Notes under the pieces: generated by a model
Seen by the model: only the letters and a program-made list of their open reading frames with translations
What the model was told of the DNA's origin: nothing
The model's database searches: none
Origin: Tetrahymena elliotti 4EA
Lineage: Eukaryota; Ciliophora; Oligohymenophorea; Hymenostomatida; Tetrahymenidae
NCBI GenBank assembly: GCA_000231825.2
Contig: JH720399.1
Span: 1 to 64,000, forward strand
Length of the DNA: 64,000 nucleotides
Reading direction: 5' to 3'
Shown: piece by piece, positions 40,266-53,631 of the stretch
Numbering within the stretch: the stretch's first letter is position 1
Layout of the letters: every line of letters begins with the position of its first letter
Program-made: the position numbers and the translations under genes

Positions 40266-43200
40266 TCAATTTTACAAGTAAGTGTTAAATATTTAGCAAA
40301 GAATGGCGTATATGTCTTTGCTTTAGAAAGGTTTTTCAAGAAAATAAGAAAAGCCACTTTTTTTGCATTCTTCTTTAAACTCATTATCACAATTGTATCC
40401 AGTGGCGCAGATGAGTTTGATGTTGCTATTAATTAATTAGATTTCAGAAGCAAGGCTCTTTCCGTTTAGTTCAGGCATTTCATGGTCGATGAATGCAATA
40501 TCAAATTTTTAGGGGTTATTTTTGATTTTTTGAAGGGCTAAGAGTGGATTTTTTTCAACAATCAATTCTAAATTTTTAATTTTAGACAGGTGAGTTTCCA
40601 TAACTTAGAGCTGTAATTGGCAGTCATCTATGTAGATGATGCTTATCTTTTTCTTGCTTTGCTCTAGTTTAGATATCAAAGTTTTAATATCTTCTTCTTT
40701 CTTTTCTGAAGGAGATTAATTTTATTTGGTCTACTATTATTTTGTAAGCACTAATTTATTTTACTGATCTAGATTTTAATTAAATGAATCAGCTATTTTT
40801 AGTCCCTGCTTAATTTGTGAAATTTGTAATTGCTGCTGCTTGTCTTGATTTTATTTAAGCTACCCATTGCCTGCATTAAATAAGTTGCTGGGAGTTGTTT
40901 TTTCAATTTGTGAAGTTGTTTTGGTGATGGCGAGCTAGGCTTTCTCCTAAAAATAATAATGTTCATCATTTGAGTTTTTTTAAGAGAAATTTTGATTTTT
41001 TATACTTTGAAATATATCTTGGCCAATTGAATCTTCTTCACTTGATTCAGTTTTGTATGTGGCTGAGCAAGGCATGTAAAAAATAAAGGCAGAGCCTACT
41101 CCTTTTTGTGAGTGACAAAATATTTCACCATTAAGCTGATGGGCTATATTCTTGGCTGAATACAATCCTATACCAGAACCACCATAGTGCTCCTTTATAG
41201 AGCTATTTGCTTGTTAGTAAATATTAAATATCTTTTTTTATTCGTTTTCATCCATCCCCTTTCCTGTATCTAAAATCTCAAATTTCAAATAACCTTTGAT
41301 CTTAGCAACTTGACGGATTTAAAAATTTCTTATATTATTTCTGTTGAAAACTAAATCTCGAATAGATGGATGTATTTAAGATTTTCTTTTTGAGAAGATT
41401 TAACAGTATTCGTTATTATTTGGTGGTTTTTCATATGTTTAAGATTGATTGGATTTGTTATGATTATTATAACAGTATGTGTGATTATGATCTTCTATTT
41501 ATTGTTCATTTCTTTAATAATCTTTTTATTGCGATAAAGCAGCTGGGTTATGGATTTGTCCTACAAAGATTTGTTTTTTGACGGATCTGAGATCTCCACT
41601 GGATTGAGATGTTGGTTTCTGACAGTTGTAGTAGTAAGAATTTGTTTTAGAGTTTTATGCCGTGGTCTTGTTTTATTTATTCATTTATTGCTACTTGATT
41701 ACAGCAGATAATTTTATTGTTTTTTGTTATTCTAAATCAGCTGATCCTGGATGGTTTTTTACTTCAGGATTGATGTCTGAATAAAATGAAATCATGTTTT
41801 CTTTCACTTGGTATTCGTTTTTAGATTATGAATTCATGCTAACTGTTTCAGGAGGAGATGGACATTCTGCCAAAAAATTCTTGCTTTATAATTCTTGTAC
41901 AAGCTAATTAGTAGTTCTGGAGGATTTTTATTCTTTTGTATTTTGTTAGCTTTTCTGATTGTACTCTTAGTTTTTCAAAGCATAAAAATCATTTTTTTGA
42001 TTCATTTAAGGTGTATGATATTATTTTCCTTAATCGGCTCCAGTCAAACCATTTTCACCAACATTCTGCCTTGACAACTGTTATGATTTTATCATGTTTG
42101 AATGATGATTAGAATTTCTTGGGTTTTGTATGTCTGAAAAAGTGTGGATCTAGAATGTAGGAGGTGTAGAGTTATGACAGCTACGTGATGTAGATGATGT
42201 ATTACTATTTTCAATCTAATTAAATGAGTGTATGTTGTTTTAGTTATTTTCTTGACCAGTAACACTGATATTTTAATTTTAAGGAGTTGATCCATTATTA
42301 TTATTATTATTAGATCTATTTAATTAATTACTAGGTTAGTGAGAATGTAAATGAGATTGAGTAGAAAAATTGTATTAGCAGCACAATTTTTTCTTGTTTT
42401 AGCCATTATAATTTATTTTATTTGGGTTATTTTGGAAATACTCATTGTACTCCTCCATTGTCTTTTGATTGTTAGAGAACGAGTGAGCGTAATGAGCATT
42501 TTATAAATTATTTTCAGATTCAGAGTAATCCTCTTCAACGTCTTCTTCAGTATTTAACTGATAATCGTTATCTTACTGTTGAGAATATTTTAGCTTATCA
42601 AATTAATAAGTAATACTTTACAATTTTTATTACAACATTACTAAACGCATTTCCTTACTTTTTAAATGAGGTAGAAGAGTAGCGCTGCAAAATTAAGGCT
42701 GCTAAGTCTAAGCCAAAGGTAAATTAGCCCTATTCCCTAAAGAGACAGCTGGTTATCTTACTTCTATTTAGTCTTAAGGGTCAATTTAATTATGGAATTG
42801 TGATTTTTATTAGCAGTGGAAAGCAATAGAGGCATCTTGCTCTTAAGGGCTACTTTCTTTTCCACAATCAAAATTTTTATAGTTTTAACATTATTCTATT
42901 TAAATTCTTTTACTATTTGTCGTTTTTTCTTCTTGTTAATTCAAAGTAGAATTTTCTAATTATCCTTCTTTGCAATATATATTATCATCTTCAGGCATCT
43001 CATGAAAACTTACAATGAGCTTAATAGATCCCTTCTCAGTAAATTTAGTAGCATTAGAAAATAGATTCTAAATAACTTGAGTTACTTCTAATTTAGGAAT
43101 ATTTACATAGTGAGGTAGGGTGGATTAAACTAAAATTTAATAATCAACATTTGGTTTCTACTCAGCGATAGCTAAATTGTTAGTCCAAAACTCTTCTAAA

Positions 43201-44550
43201 TATTTGCTAATATCAAGACTTTAATATTACAATTCACAAATTTAATCATCATCTTAGCGCTCTGAAATTTTTTTGAATGTGTTGAGAGATTTAGCAATTA
43301 AATCACTCATATGAGTTACGCTGTGCTAAAGAATTTCATAGAGAGGATTTTACATTTAATTTAATTATTATTTATAAAGCTCTATACAAGCAACAAGCTA
43401 CTATAGAGGATTTCTTAAATCATGAATCAAACTAGGAATATAATGTAGAAGCTTTTTTTCAATCTCAGAAGCAGCTGTTGTCTGCTTTGAAGCTGAATTA
43501 GACTTACTACTTTTTTGACTATCTTACTTCTAAATTTTGTTATGTTTATATTGGTGTTGATTAAGAAAATTTTAGTTGTTAACATTATTTGTGTGATTAT
43601 TTTAATGATTATTGAAAGCACTTAAACTAAGTGAATTAGAATGAGAATGTGGCTGATTCATGTGGTATTAATTGAGCTAGTGTTGCTAATATGAATTGTA
43701 TATATGCTATTACTAAATAACGATAGGCTAAATTTGCTAATATTACTTGTTTTAAGCATGTTGATACATATCCAAATATCTTTGATATATATTAGGTATG
43801 TAATAATTATTTTAACTTTCAGAAATTTATTTAACTTTCTCTATGATCCAATAATATTTTATAGATTATTATTTATATCTTATCTTTAATTCTGAGGAAC
43901 TATACTATTCTAAACTTTAACAATAAAATTAATTTATCAGGTTTCAAAAAAGCCTTCTTATATTTTTACTATCGATAGATGGATTTAAGTACTTTTCTTA
44001 TATACTATTTAAGCGCTAGGCTAAGAATAAAAGTGATTTAGTTGATTAAATATGCAGTTATAATTGATATGCTGTGCCTATATCTTAACCGTGTGGAATT
44101 GCTATGAGATATTATGCTTTTTAAGCTAGTTTATTGTATTGTTTTAAAAATATTTAAGATATCTACTAATTCTGCGCTATCTTTTTTGTGTTATCAAAAG
44201 TCTAAAAAAAAACTTTCAATTATGAGAATTAGGATTTATAGTTTTTCTTTTTGATAATATCAGTTTTTACAATTATTATTAGAAATAATTATTTGCTTTT
44301 ACTTTTCTAAAATGCGCAAAAAGTAAAAAATCAAATAAAGAAAAAAAAAAGAAGAAGAAGAAGAAGACCAACTAATTAATTAATTGATCAAATTAAATAT
44401 TAATTTACAAAAGAAGGATAGGGGAGGGAGACTCTAAGTGGGATAAATCAAATTTGATTTCTTGTTATTTAACTCAGATTAAGATTTAATCAGTCTCGCT
44501 ATTCCCTTGGCAAGCAATTTGTTTTTATAATTTTATTTGCTTGAATACAT
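40266..44550 (-). CDS. Hybrid histidine kinase whose ATPase domain carries a giant Gln/Asn-rich insert
   Basis: Three exons, 44550-44303, 44201-43993 and 43909-40266, keep phase and give 1366 aa. The N-terminus (MYSSKQNYKNKLLAKG) leads into one or two hydrophobic segments (SFFFLYLIFYFL), so membrane anchoring is likely. A Gln/His/Asn-rich stretch precedes the H-box LIHDLRNPLQ with His315. The N-box NLFSNATKFTEKG lies near residue 437. The G1 box DTGKGMDE comes only at 1033, about 595 residues later instead of the usual 30-40. Between them lies a disordered Gln/Asn/Ser-rich, stop-free segment. GGSGIGLYSAKNIA then completes the ATPase fold. The receiver has YIDDC, phospho-acceptor Asp in FIDHEMPELNG and EKPF. 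Kinase activity is plausible but unproven. Confidence 0.9.
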
Positions 44551-45072
44551 TTTTATAAATTATATTTGGTGTTTATTTGATTCTCTCTCCTAAATTTCTT
44601 TCTTTCTTTCATTTATTATTTCTCTCACTCCCTATATATCTAACAATCTATTTACTTATTTAATTATCTATTCATCTGTCAGCCTTTTTGCTTTTTCTTT
44701 TATAGTGCCCAAAATAGCTGAATAATGAGAAATACTTTATAAAATAATTCTAAGTACAATACCTTAAATATTGATAAACTCAAAAATAAACAAGAGTTTG
44801 AATAAACAATTTTAAAAAAATGCTTAAAATCGTCAAAAAGAAATATTTAAGTAGCTAGCTAGCTAGCTGTTAAACTTTCTATATCAAGTTCTATTAGTAA
44901 AGTCTAACAAGAGTTACTTAAAGATTTTATTAATTTATGCAAAATTAAGTTTTTGAATTTACATTCAACTGCTTAGCTCCTTTGTTTGTTTGGTTTATGT
45001 ATGATTTTATAAGTCAGTTTTAATAATATTTCAACTGTAAATTGTAATAGATATTTCCAGATAAATCACTCA
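44551..45072. other. Intergenic spacer with small microsatellites
   Basis: Contains TAGCTAGCTAGCTAG near 44852-44867 and TTTC/CTTTCTTTC tracts near 44600. No gene is supported. It should hold the promoter of histidine kinase 2. Confidence 0.55.
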
Positions 45073-45816
45073 TCAAATATGTTTTTTATAACGGATCTTC
45101 TATTTCTATAGACTAGTTCCAACTCTTTCGGCGTCTATTTGATGCGAAATCTATTTGCATTTTTAATAATATTTTTGAACACGCTGACTAGCATTTTATT
45201 AAGCTAATCTTAAAACTTTTACTGTATCTTCTTCACTCCTTCTTTCCCTAAATCAATAATTAAATAATTAAAAAAAGTGAATGTTCATTCAAAAAATAAT
45301 AGACAAATCGTATACTAATTAGCATCTGAATATTCGATTCAAGCATTAAAAACTTAATTTGATAACAATTGCTAAATCTTAAGGTTGTATATATTCTTTT
45401 CCTATGAATCTAGTGGAATTTTCATTTGGTTATTGTAAAAATTATCAAATTGAAAGTAATAATAACTATTTATTACACCTCATGATTACTTTGATTTAAA
45501 AAATTAAATATGCTTACATTTAATTTTAAGATTCCTTTTTTTTAATTTTTCCTAAAGTAATCAAAATAAATAATTTAATCTCTCCATTTGTATTTGAATG
45601 GAAAAAAAGAATAAAAAAACATTTTAGAATTGCATCAAAAACAGTTTTATGAATTGTAATTATAATTATGTAAATTATACCTTTCAGATAAAACCCAATA
45701 AAAGTAATATCTAGAACGTTAAATAGACTATTCTTTTTTACTATGCAGTAGTAGCTAGGCACCAATTAAAGCGAGCCAGCTTATTGGAAATACCTATTCA
45801 AAATATTAGATTACAT
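45073..45816 (-). CDS. Unknown 140-aa protein, three exons
   Basis: Exons 45816-45681, 45478-45367 and 45247-45073 join in phase (introns 202 and 119 nt) and encode 140 aa ending at TGA. The first half is mixed hydrophobic (SYYCIVKKNSLFNVLDITFI, then YYYFQFDNFYNNQMKIPLDS). The second half is charged and helical (RRSEEDTVKVLRLAQQNASQ, then VQKYYQKCKQISHQIDAERV). No signal peptide or clear membrane helix remains after splicing. Phase agreement at both junctions and the sharp change in composition at splice sites are the evidence. I do not recognise it; it may be a subunit of a larger assembly. Confidence 0.6.
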
Positions 45817-47836
45817 CAATTTAAATATTTTTAAAATTGCAAACAAACATTTGCGTTTTTATTAAATAAAAACTTAAGGGGCCTTTAAATTTCTCCTTAC
45901 AATAATAGAACAGATTTTACTTCTGTTACTATACAAAATAAACAATAATTCAGACAGTTTTGTTAATTGTTGAGTCAATTATTGTTTCTCAATAAATTTA
46001 TCTAAAAAATAATAACTATTAACAACTCTGGAAAAAAGATAAATTTATTTAACAAAAACAATATTATTTTTATTTCATTTTCCCAAAGTATTTTCAACAA
46101 ACAAGTAGCATCATAAAAATTTAAATAATAACAACCTGATCATTGTTTAGTGAGTTAAGCCATAACTCAGTTAAGCTCACAAGTAATTTTAATCATTAAA
46201 TACTTCTTTAACCAATTTTTTTGCTTCGTTTTATCAAAGAGATGGATGAGCATTAAAACATTGCAATAAAATTGAAAAATAAAATTTAAGAACAATTTAT
46301 TTTTTTAAATTTATTAATGAGCTTCTCAAATTAAAAGAATCATAAGGAATTATTAACTTTACTCTTGATAAATTTTATTAGTTTATTCAAATTCCTAAAT
46401 TCTCTTTAAACAAATAAAATTCATATAAAGTTAAAAACTATCTTTGATTATTAGCAGCAGCTAATTGATTTCCAAAACTCAATTTTTATTAACACTTAAA
46501 TTTATTGAAATTTAACAATTTACCAAGCTCAAATTATTTTTTCTAAAGACCTTCTAAATCTTTTGAAGAAAAAGAACAATTTAACAAATAAATTTTGATT
46601 AAAACTCAATTTAATCCTTACTCTCTTATTTTTCTTTTTCTCAAAAAATTCGCAATAATAAAACAATCAAAGCAAGATAAAAACTAAGTTAGGCTTTAAT
46701 TAAAAATATGAAATAAAAAAATATTTATTTCAATTAGCTATTTTTGTGAAAAAAAACTGCAAATTTAATTTAATCTTTTCGTCATTCATTTTTCTCATTT
46801 TTTTCTGAGCTTTTAAAGCAAAATGCAAATTTAAAATCATAAAAGAATTTATAAAATTTGCTTTATATTTTCACATAATTATAAGAAATTAATTAGAAAA
46901 TAATAGAAGCTTAGATGAATAACTCTTTTATTATTATATTAGGGATGATTGTTCAACAGTATTTAACTTTTATCTTAAATTGCTTAATTGGTTTCATTTA
47001 TTCAATAAAATAAGAGTAAGAGATATCTTTTTTTTCTATATTTCTTGATAGCTAAATAAATACTTTTTATCAAAGTGTTTATTATTAAATCTGGTAAAAA
47101 AAAATAGAAAGTAGTTAATCTAACAAAAGAATATAATTATGGTCCTAATAAAATTGAAATCATCTTTTATTTCTTTTATCTAAAATTATTTTTAAAAATG
47201 GAAGTTATTTAAAAGAATTTTCAAAAGTTTTAATTTTAAAAAGTGCTTGTTTGCTTTTAAACTCTTCACTTTTAGTTGAATTTTTTTGAATAAAAAATTT
47301 GAGATTGACTAAATTAATTATGTCAATTTAAAGTTGATTGACAAAAGTGAAATATTATTTAAAGAGCAAAATTAAAGAGTGTCAATTATTTTAACTCCTT
47401 CTTTTATATTAATATATTTATGCAAGTTATTAAAGCCAACCTAGTTCAAAATTTTATTAATTTAACTTTTTCTCGCAAAGTTGATTGTTTTATTATATAC
47501 TTGTTGTTATGGAATTAGCTTAGTGATTAGTTTATTGTGTTTGAGTGGAAGAAAATACTTCAGAAATTAGTTAATATTTAGATATTATTTATTAATTCAA
47601 AAGAAGTTTTTGGACAAGAGTATATTAAAAAGGAAAATATCATTTTTTTAACAAAGTATACAAATTAGCTTAAATAGCTATACAAATTCATAAATAATAA
47701 TAGCTTAATTAGCTCGGAGTTGAAGGGCTTTCAAACATATTTAATTTTTAAATAATCAAATTGACATTTATTGCTGAAAGATAACTTTAGATTGTAAATT
47801 AAGAACATATTGTATTAGATTAATTCAAATAGAAAT
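45817..47836. other. Intergenic AT-rich region between divergent genes
   Basis: Two kilobases between the 140-aa gene (minus) and the GPCR (plus). No coding frame, RNA gene or strong repeat is supported. The base composition rises in G near 47500-47560, so a 5' untranslated exon of the GPCR is possible but not demonstrable. Confidence 0.5.
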
Positions 47837-48877
47837 ATGGAGTAGACTGATATATTTGAATGGATTATATTTTGGGAAAGCGTTATTTCATTGATATTAA
47901 GTATTTTGGTGATATTCGCTTATTTTAAATTCAAAAAGATAAAGTCTTTTCCTTTTAAATTAATAATGTTGCTTTGCGTAGCTGATGTATTTAATGGAAT
48001 TGGTTACATCTTTGTTTTATTTCATGTGGAAAAGAATTATTACCTGTGTTAAGTTTAAGGCTTTTTTATTTAATACTCTAATGTATCATCTTTTATAGTA
48101 ACTTCAGTAATAGCTTTAAATGTACTCTTGACTATTGTTTATAATAGATAGAATCCTGAAAAGTACACTAAATATTATGTTTTAGCTAGTTTTGGAATAC
48201 CATTAGTTATAGCTATTATTCCAGCATTGGCAGGGAAGTATTAGAATGAAGCTCCTTTTTATTGTTGGCTTGATTAGAGAGATTATTCCTATTATGTGGT
48301 ATTTGCTTTTGTTTTCTTTTATGGGGTACTATGGGTTAGTGTGTTATTTTTTCTTTACTGCCTTATTCGTGTTTATAGATATATTAAGTTTGTTGGCCTA
48401 GAACGTCCAGCAGCTCAATTCTATAAGAAGCTTCTCAATTTCCCTATTATCATGATGATTTGCTGGCTTCCATCAACTGTAAATAGAATTATTGATTGGT
48501 TTGATGATGAATATTCAACACTTTAATGGGCTTATTTCATGCACATCTGCTTTGATATCTTAGCTAGTATTTTGAATGTAGCAATTTATGGCTTTAATGA
48601 GCAAGTTAGGAAAGAATTCCGTAGATTCTTCTTCAGTCGTCAAGGAGTCTAAGATTATACCGATTTAGATGAAGAAGATAATAGAAAAAAGTTATTAGAG
48701 CATCCTAAACTTCAAAAGCTGAACATTGAAAGCAGCAGATTGAGATAAGATAAAGAGTTAGGTTCTCCAAGCGATATAGCTTTCTTTATGAATGAAGATG
48801 ACGAATAGTTAGGATATAATAGATAAAATAGAGACAGATACTAAGAAATAAATTTCTCAGCTGCTGATGAATCTTGA
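47837..48877 (+). CDS. cAMP-receptor-like seven-transmembrane GPCR
   Basis: One exon, 346 aa, ending at TGA. Seven hydrophobic helices follow a short extracellular N-terminus (MEQTDIFEW): helix 1 WIIFWESVISLILSILVI, helix 2 FKLIMLLCVADVFNGIGYI, helix 3 SFIVTSVIALNVLLTIVY, helix 4 YYVLASFGIPLVIAIIPAL, helix 5 VVFAFVFFYGVLWVSVLFF, helix 6 FPIIMMICWLPSTVNRIID and helix 7 YFMHICFDILASILNVAIYG. Cys before helix 3 (YYLCQVQG) and the FYCWLDQ of the second extracellular loop form the expected disulfide pair. CWLP in helix 6 and the NVAIYG end of helix 7 match the slime-mould cAR / class E-like family known in ciliates. The tail is acidic and basic mixed, about 85 residues, with Ser sites. The ligand is unknown. 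Confidence 0.88.
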
Positions 48878-49668
48878 AATATTTAGTATGTTTTTTTCTC
48901 TTATTAAAAAAGGAAATAAAGAATAAATTAAAGGAAAATTCTAAAAAAATTTAATAAAAAATAAAATCATCAATTTAATTAAAAATTTACTTTATTTTAA
49001 ATGATTTTAATAAAAATAAAAAAATAATTAATGAATGTAAAAAATAAATTAATTTCAAACAAATAATTTAACAAAGAAACTTTTTTCAAACTTAAAACAA
49101 AAAATAATTAAATAAATCAATCAAATTTTGATTTAATTGTAAAAATTAATTGCATTTCATGTTTGTCAATAATCAATTAAAATATTTTTTCTCAAGTTTT
49201 TTGGATTTCAAAAAAGAAAAAATAAACAAATTAATTAAATGGTAAAAATTAGCGTCTAACTAATTTTTCTAATTAAAGTTGTTAATTAAATTCAATAAAT
49301 ATCTTTGAAAATTCATTATAAATTTATTTGATTGTTTCATCTTGTCTTTGTCTCTTGTTAAGCTTTTAGAAATATTTTGATTTTTATATCAAATATCTTT
49401 TAAAAGGAAAGAAGAGAGAGAGACAAAGAAATTTATTTATTTGATTATATTTCTTTTTTTATGTGTGTTTTTAATTGAATGAAATTAGAACATATTGAGT
49501 GTAATAATTGTTGTTTTAATAGATAAAAGAAAATATATCTAATTAATATAATAAATTACTTATTGATATTTCACACTTATATCTTAATAGCTTATTCTTA
49601 GATAGATACATAGCAAAATATCAAATTTTTAAAAAGTTATTCCTTTAGTTTTTAAGCATTAAAGTTCA
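48878..49668. other. Intergenic AT-rich spacer
   Basis: Between the GPCR stop and the RS-protein start. It contains a purine tract (49405-49430, GAGAGAGAGAC-like) and AT repeats. No gene is supported. Confidence 0.55.
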
Positions 49669-52503
49669 ATGGCAAGAAGAAGAAAGTCAAGAAGCAATAG
49701 GTATTCTATTCTATTTTGCATACAATTTTTAATTAAATATTTTTTGTTAACAAAAGCAGCGCATCTTCATCATCAAGTTCTTCCTCATCGTAATAATAAA
49801 TTATTCAAATTGACAATATTTCAAAAAGCCAAAATACAAAAAAGCAGCATTTAAATTCAAAGATAAAGCAAAATTTACCTTTAAAAGAATAGCTTTTATG
49901 CATTAAAGGATTAAGGATTGAATGGAATGGCTTTTAAATTAGTTCAAGAAGAGAAAACGATTTATGTTTATTATATTTTTAGGTTTAATTGCTGGTTAAA
50001 AAATGAACAATTTTCAGATTAAATAAAATAATTTTAGCAAACATTAATAAAAAATTAAAAATAATTAGATCTAGTAGTGGATTAACATCATCAAGATCAT
50101 CATCTTCATCTGATTCCTCATCTTCTCGTTCTTAAAGTAGAAGCAAAAGTAAAAAGGATGATAAGTCTAAAAAAAATGATTCAAGCAAGTAGGCTTAATC
50201 TAGCTATTCTAATAAGAATAACAAAGCATAGAGTAGTAACTATAGCAACCGTTAATCAAAAAAAGATTCTAAAAATAGCAAATCACGTTCTCGTAGCAGA
50301 GGTGGCAGAAGAGATAATCGCAGTAGACGTTCAAACTCTAGAGATAGAAGATCAAAAGATGATAATTCTTATAATCAAAGCAGAAGATATTAGGGTGGAC
50401 GTTACAACAATAACGCATCATCTCGCACAGAAAGAAAATATTCATACAAAAAAGATGAGAATAGCAATAGGGATAATTATAGAAGAAGTAGCAATTCAAA
50501 AGGTAGATATAATAATACTGATAAATCAAAAGCAGAAAAAAGCAAACGCAGTAAAAGTCGTTCTAGTAGTTCTAGCAGTAGAAGTAGCAGCTCAGCCTCA
50601 AGCAAATCCAGTAGTCCTTCTAAGAGTAAATAAAGAGATTCCAAAAAATCTGTTTCTAAAAATAGAGAGAGAAAAAATTAAACTTCAAACAATGATAAAA
50701 AGGTTAGCTAATAGCCTGAAACCCGCAAAGAAAGTAAGCAATGTTTGTTTTTAGATAAAAGCAATAGCTTAAATATAAATATGAAAATTTAGGTTAGATT
50801 ATTGAAATACATTCAAGCAGATAGAAGAATTTAGAAGGAGAGATTAAAATAGTTGCCAAAAAAAGTATGAGTAAAGAGAGAGAAAGAAAGGAATAGAGTT
50901 ATCAAAAAGAATCATAAAATAACAATTAGAAAGAATAAAAGTAAGTTGAAAAGAAGAAATCACCTGAAAAGGAAGATACCAGAAAAAAAAGAAGCATTAG
51001 CAAAAAGAGAGAAGATAAGTATTCTTCTAAAGATAATTAAAATAGAAAAAATAGCAAAGAACGTACTGATTCTACCAGAGATAAAAGAGATAAAGACACA
51101 AAGAATAATCAGTCTTCTCTCAATCGTACTCCGGAATAAAAGAAAACATCAAGAAAATAAGAAAGAAGTTTGTCCAAAAAGAAATCTAGATCTCGCGATC
51201 GTTATGAAAGCAGAAGAGATAATAGGGATAATTACCGTAATTATGAAAACAGATTATCTAATAGAAACAGATCTAGAGATAGATCTCCTTATAACAACAA
51301 CAAATCATCTTCAAAATACAATAATGATGATAATAAAGATAAATACAACAAAAGATCTTTAAATGAAAATCAACCTAAGGAAGAAAAACCTAATGAAAAA
51401 TAAAATCCAGAAGAAAAAATTGAAGAAGAAGAAGGTGTTGTTAAAAAAGGAAGAGGCTTCTAATTTACTAGATCTTCTGGTCTTATGTAAAAAAATTAAT
51501 TTTTTTTTCAAGAAACATTTTTTAGTTTTTTTTAGTTAATTCGCTTTAATAAGATTAAACTAAGTGTAATTCTCATTACAATAAGGGATATTATTCCTTT
51601 GTTCTTTTAGGTTTTTAATGGATTTAATGTCTGGAAAAACCAACCATTTTAAGAATTTCTATTTTCTTTTATTTTGAGGAAGTTTTTTTAAAAAAATTGT
51701 ATCTAAAAGGGGATGGAAAGAAGATGATGAAGAAGAAAATGATAAAAAATTGAGAAGGTATTTATTTATTAATTTTATCAAAACTAACAATTTAATGTTT
51801 TTATGTAAAATAATAAAAAGGGATTCAATCAGGAATAGATTTAATTAGGTGAGTTTTTTTTTTTTAAGATTTAATAGCATCAATTAAATAGATTTGAAGA
51901 TTTTAATTAATTTTTATAATTATTTGGAGAGGGTTTGTAGAATAATAATTCATTTATTATTTAGTTAGTTAGTTAGCTGGTTAATTAATTAGCAAATAAA
52001 TAAATATATGATAGTTAGTTATTATAATTTTTAAATTAACTTTTATAAATTATTCTATTTTATAAACTGAAAAATATATCAGTACCAGGAACATTATACT
52101 TTATCCACAATAAATACTACTACTACTACCACTATAACTACTTCTACAACTACCTACCTCAAATAATCTTGATAAAAAATTCTTGAAATACTTGAGGATT
52201 CATTCAGAGCTAGTAAATTAAATTTCTTTTTATTAAACAGAGAAGAGATAGAGACAGTTTCTAAGGAAGAGATAAAAGTAATTCTTTTAAATTTAGTTGG
52301 TATTAAATTTAAGGCTTCAAATTATAAATAGGATACAATAATAATTAGAATACTGAGTGGAGACATGATAAATTTGAATAAGTAATTAGATCACCAAGTG
52401 AAGCAGTAAGTTTATTTTTTACATTTTTTTCTTATTTTTAAACGATTTTATCAATAAATAAAAGAAAAAATTCAAAGAAAGAGATTCTCCAACTTATGAC
52501 TGA
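49669..52503 (+). CDS. Arg/Ser-rich (RS-domain) nuclear protein, probable splicing or mRNP factor
   Basis: Nine exons keep phase: 49669-49700, 49757-49789, 50069-50733, 50793-51486, 51710-51757, 51821-51848, 52241-52277, 52314-52405, 52465-52503, for 555 aa. Residues 1-475 are almost entirely RS/RD/SK-rich and Ser-tract sequence (MARRRKSRSN; SRSRSRGGRR; SRDRYESRRDNRDN), typical of splicing-related proteins. The C-terminal 80 residues differ: GRGFQFTRSSGLM, GWKEDDEEENDKKLRR and NTEWRHDKFEQ. The WRHDKF signature recalls short conserved motifs in RS-type mRNP proteins such as the THRAP3/BCLAF1 or Btz groups, but I cannot assign it. There is no RRM. RS domains are normally phosphorylated by SR kinases and drive nuclear speckle localisation. 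The short 3' exons carry the conserved part. Confidence 0.85.
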
Positions 52504-53631
52504 TTGAAAAAAACTAATGAAAAATTTCAAATTTAAAAATGATAACAATAAAAATTGCTTTTCTAATATAAATAAGAGTTCAATGAATGAATATTCATTT
52601 TAATATTATTTATAAAATTTCTATTTAAAAATGAATTTAAATATACATTGTTTAGTTCATTGGCTTGATAGATAGTCAATCATACTTTATATTTATTTAT
52701 TGTTATTTCATCCCTTAAAAAGATAAATCAAATTAAATTTATTATCAATTATTATAACCTTATGAAACAAGATTAATTTAAAATTTTGTATTAAGAATAT
52801 AATATTAATGAATATTAAGTGTAATGAAATTAAAATATTCTCTTAATTAGCAGATGAAAAATAGAATTCATTTTTTGAGTAAAAATTTAAGCTAAATATT
52901 TTAAGGATAAAAGGGAGTGTAAAAAAAATAAAGCAAGCAAACAGATTAAAGATATATTTTTTAGTAAAAATTATATTTGTGATAAAAGTGAAAAGTAACT
53001 TGTATTTTTATTACTAAAAATCTATTTTAGAAGCTAAAGGTTATAGAAAAAAATGAATAAAAAAATGTCAAAGGTGAAATAAGTATAAAAAGATCAATAT
53101 ATTTTAGTTTTATTTAATCATAAAATAAACATTCTATCATTTAAATTTCACTCTTATAAATATCTTATCATTAAATGTATTTCTTAAACATTATTTTCTT
53201 ATATTTTCTTATCCTTTGTAAACATTTCTTAAATATTATTCATATAAATTTTTGAAATACCATTCAGAGAGATATCTTAAATGTCATTCATTGGAATTTC
53301 TAAAATATCAGTCTTCTAAATTCTTGACATAACATTTGCATAAATTACTGAAAAACCATTTATTAATAACAAAATGTTTATTTTAACTTTCTTTAATTGC
53401 TAAAAAGTTAATAAATTATTATTTTAATTGAAATATTAAAGTAAAATATAATTTTTTCTACCTAAAAGTAATATTTGAAATTCTAAAAATAATTAATTCA
53501 TATTAATATTGATATTATGAGGATTGATTGTATCAACTATTTTTGATTGACTTTTTATATAGATTTGAAGTTAAAATAAATGATAAAATGATTTTTTTAA
53601 ATGCGAATAGTGCTATTTGAACATAGAATGA
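52504..53631. other. Intergenic, convergent 3' ends
   Basis: AT-rich region between the RS-protein stop and the Dcp1-like stop. Repeats of CTTAAA-TATTATT and CATTTCTTAAA occur around 53150-53350 in degenerate form. No gene is supported. Confidence 0.5.

Noticed and set aside
44852..44867. TAGC repeat as a possible binding-site array
   Set aside because: Simple tetranucleotide microsatellite of four units; such runs are common in these spacers.
50158..50754. Plus-strand frame offset from the RS protein
   Set aside because: It is the +1 shadow of the Ser/Arg-rich exon, without a splice context; the RS frame is continuous in phase with eight other exons.
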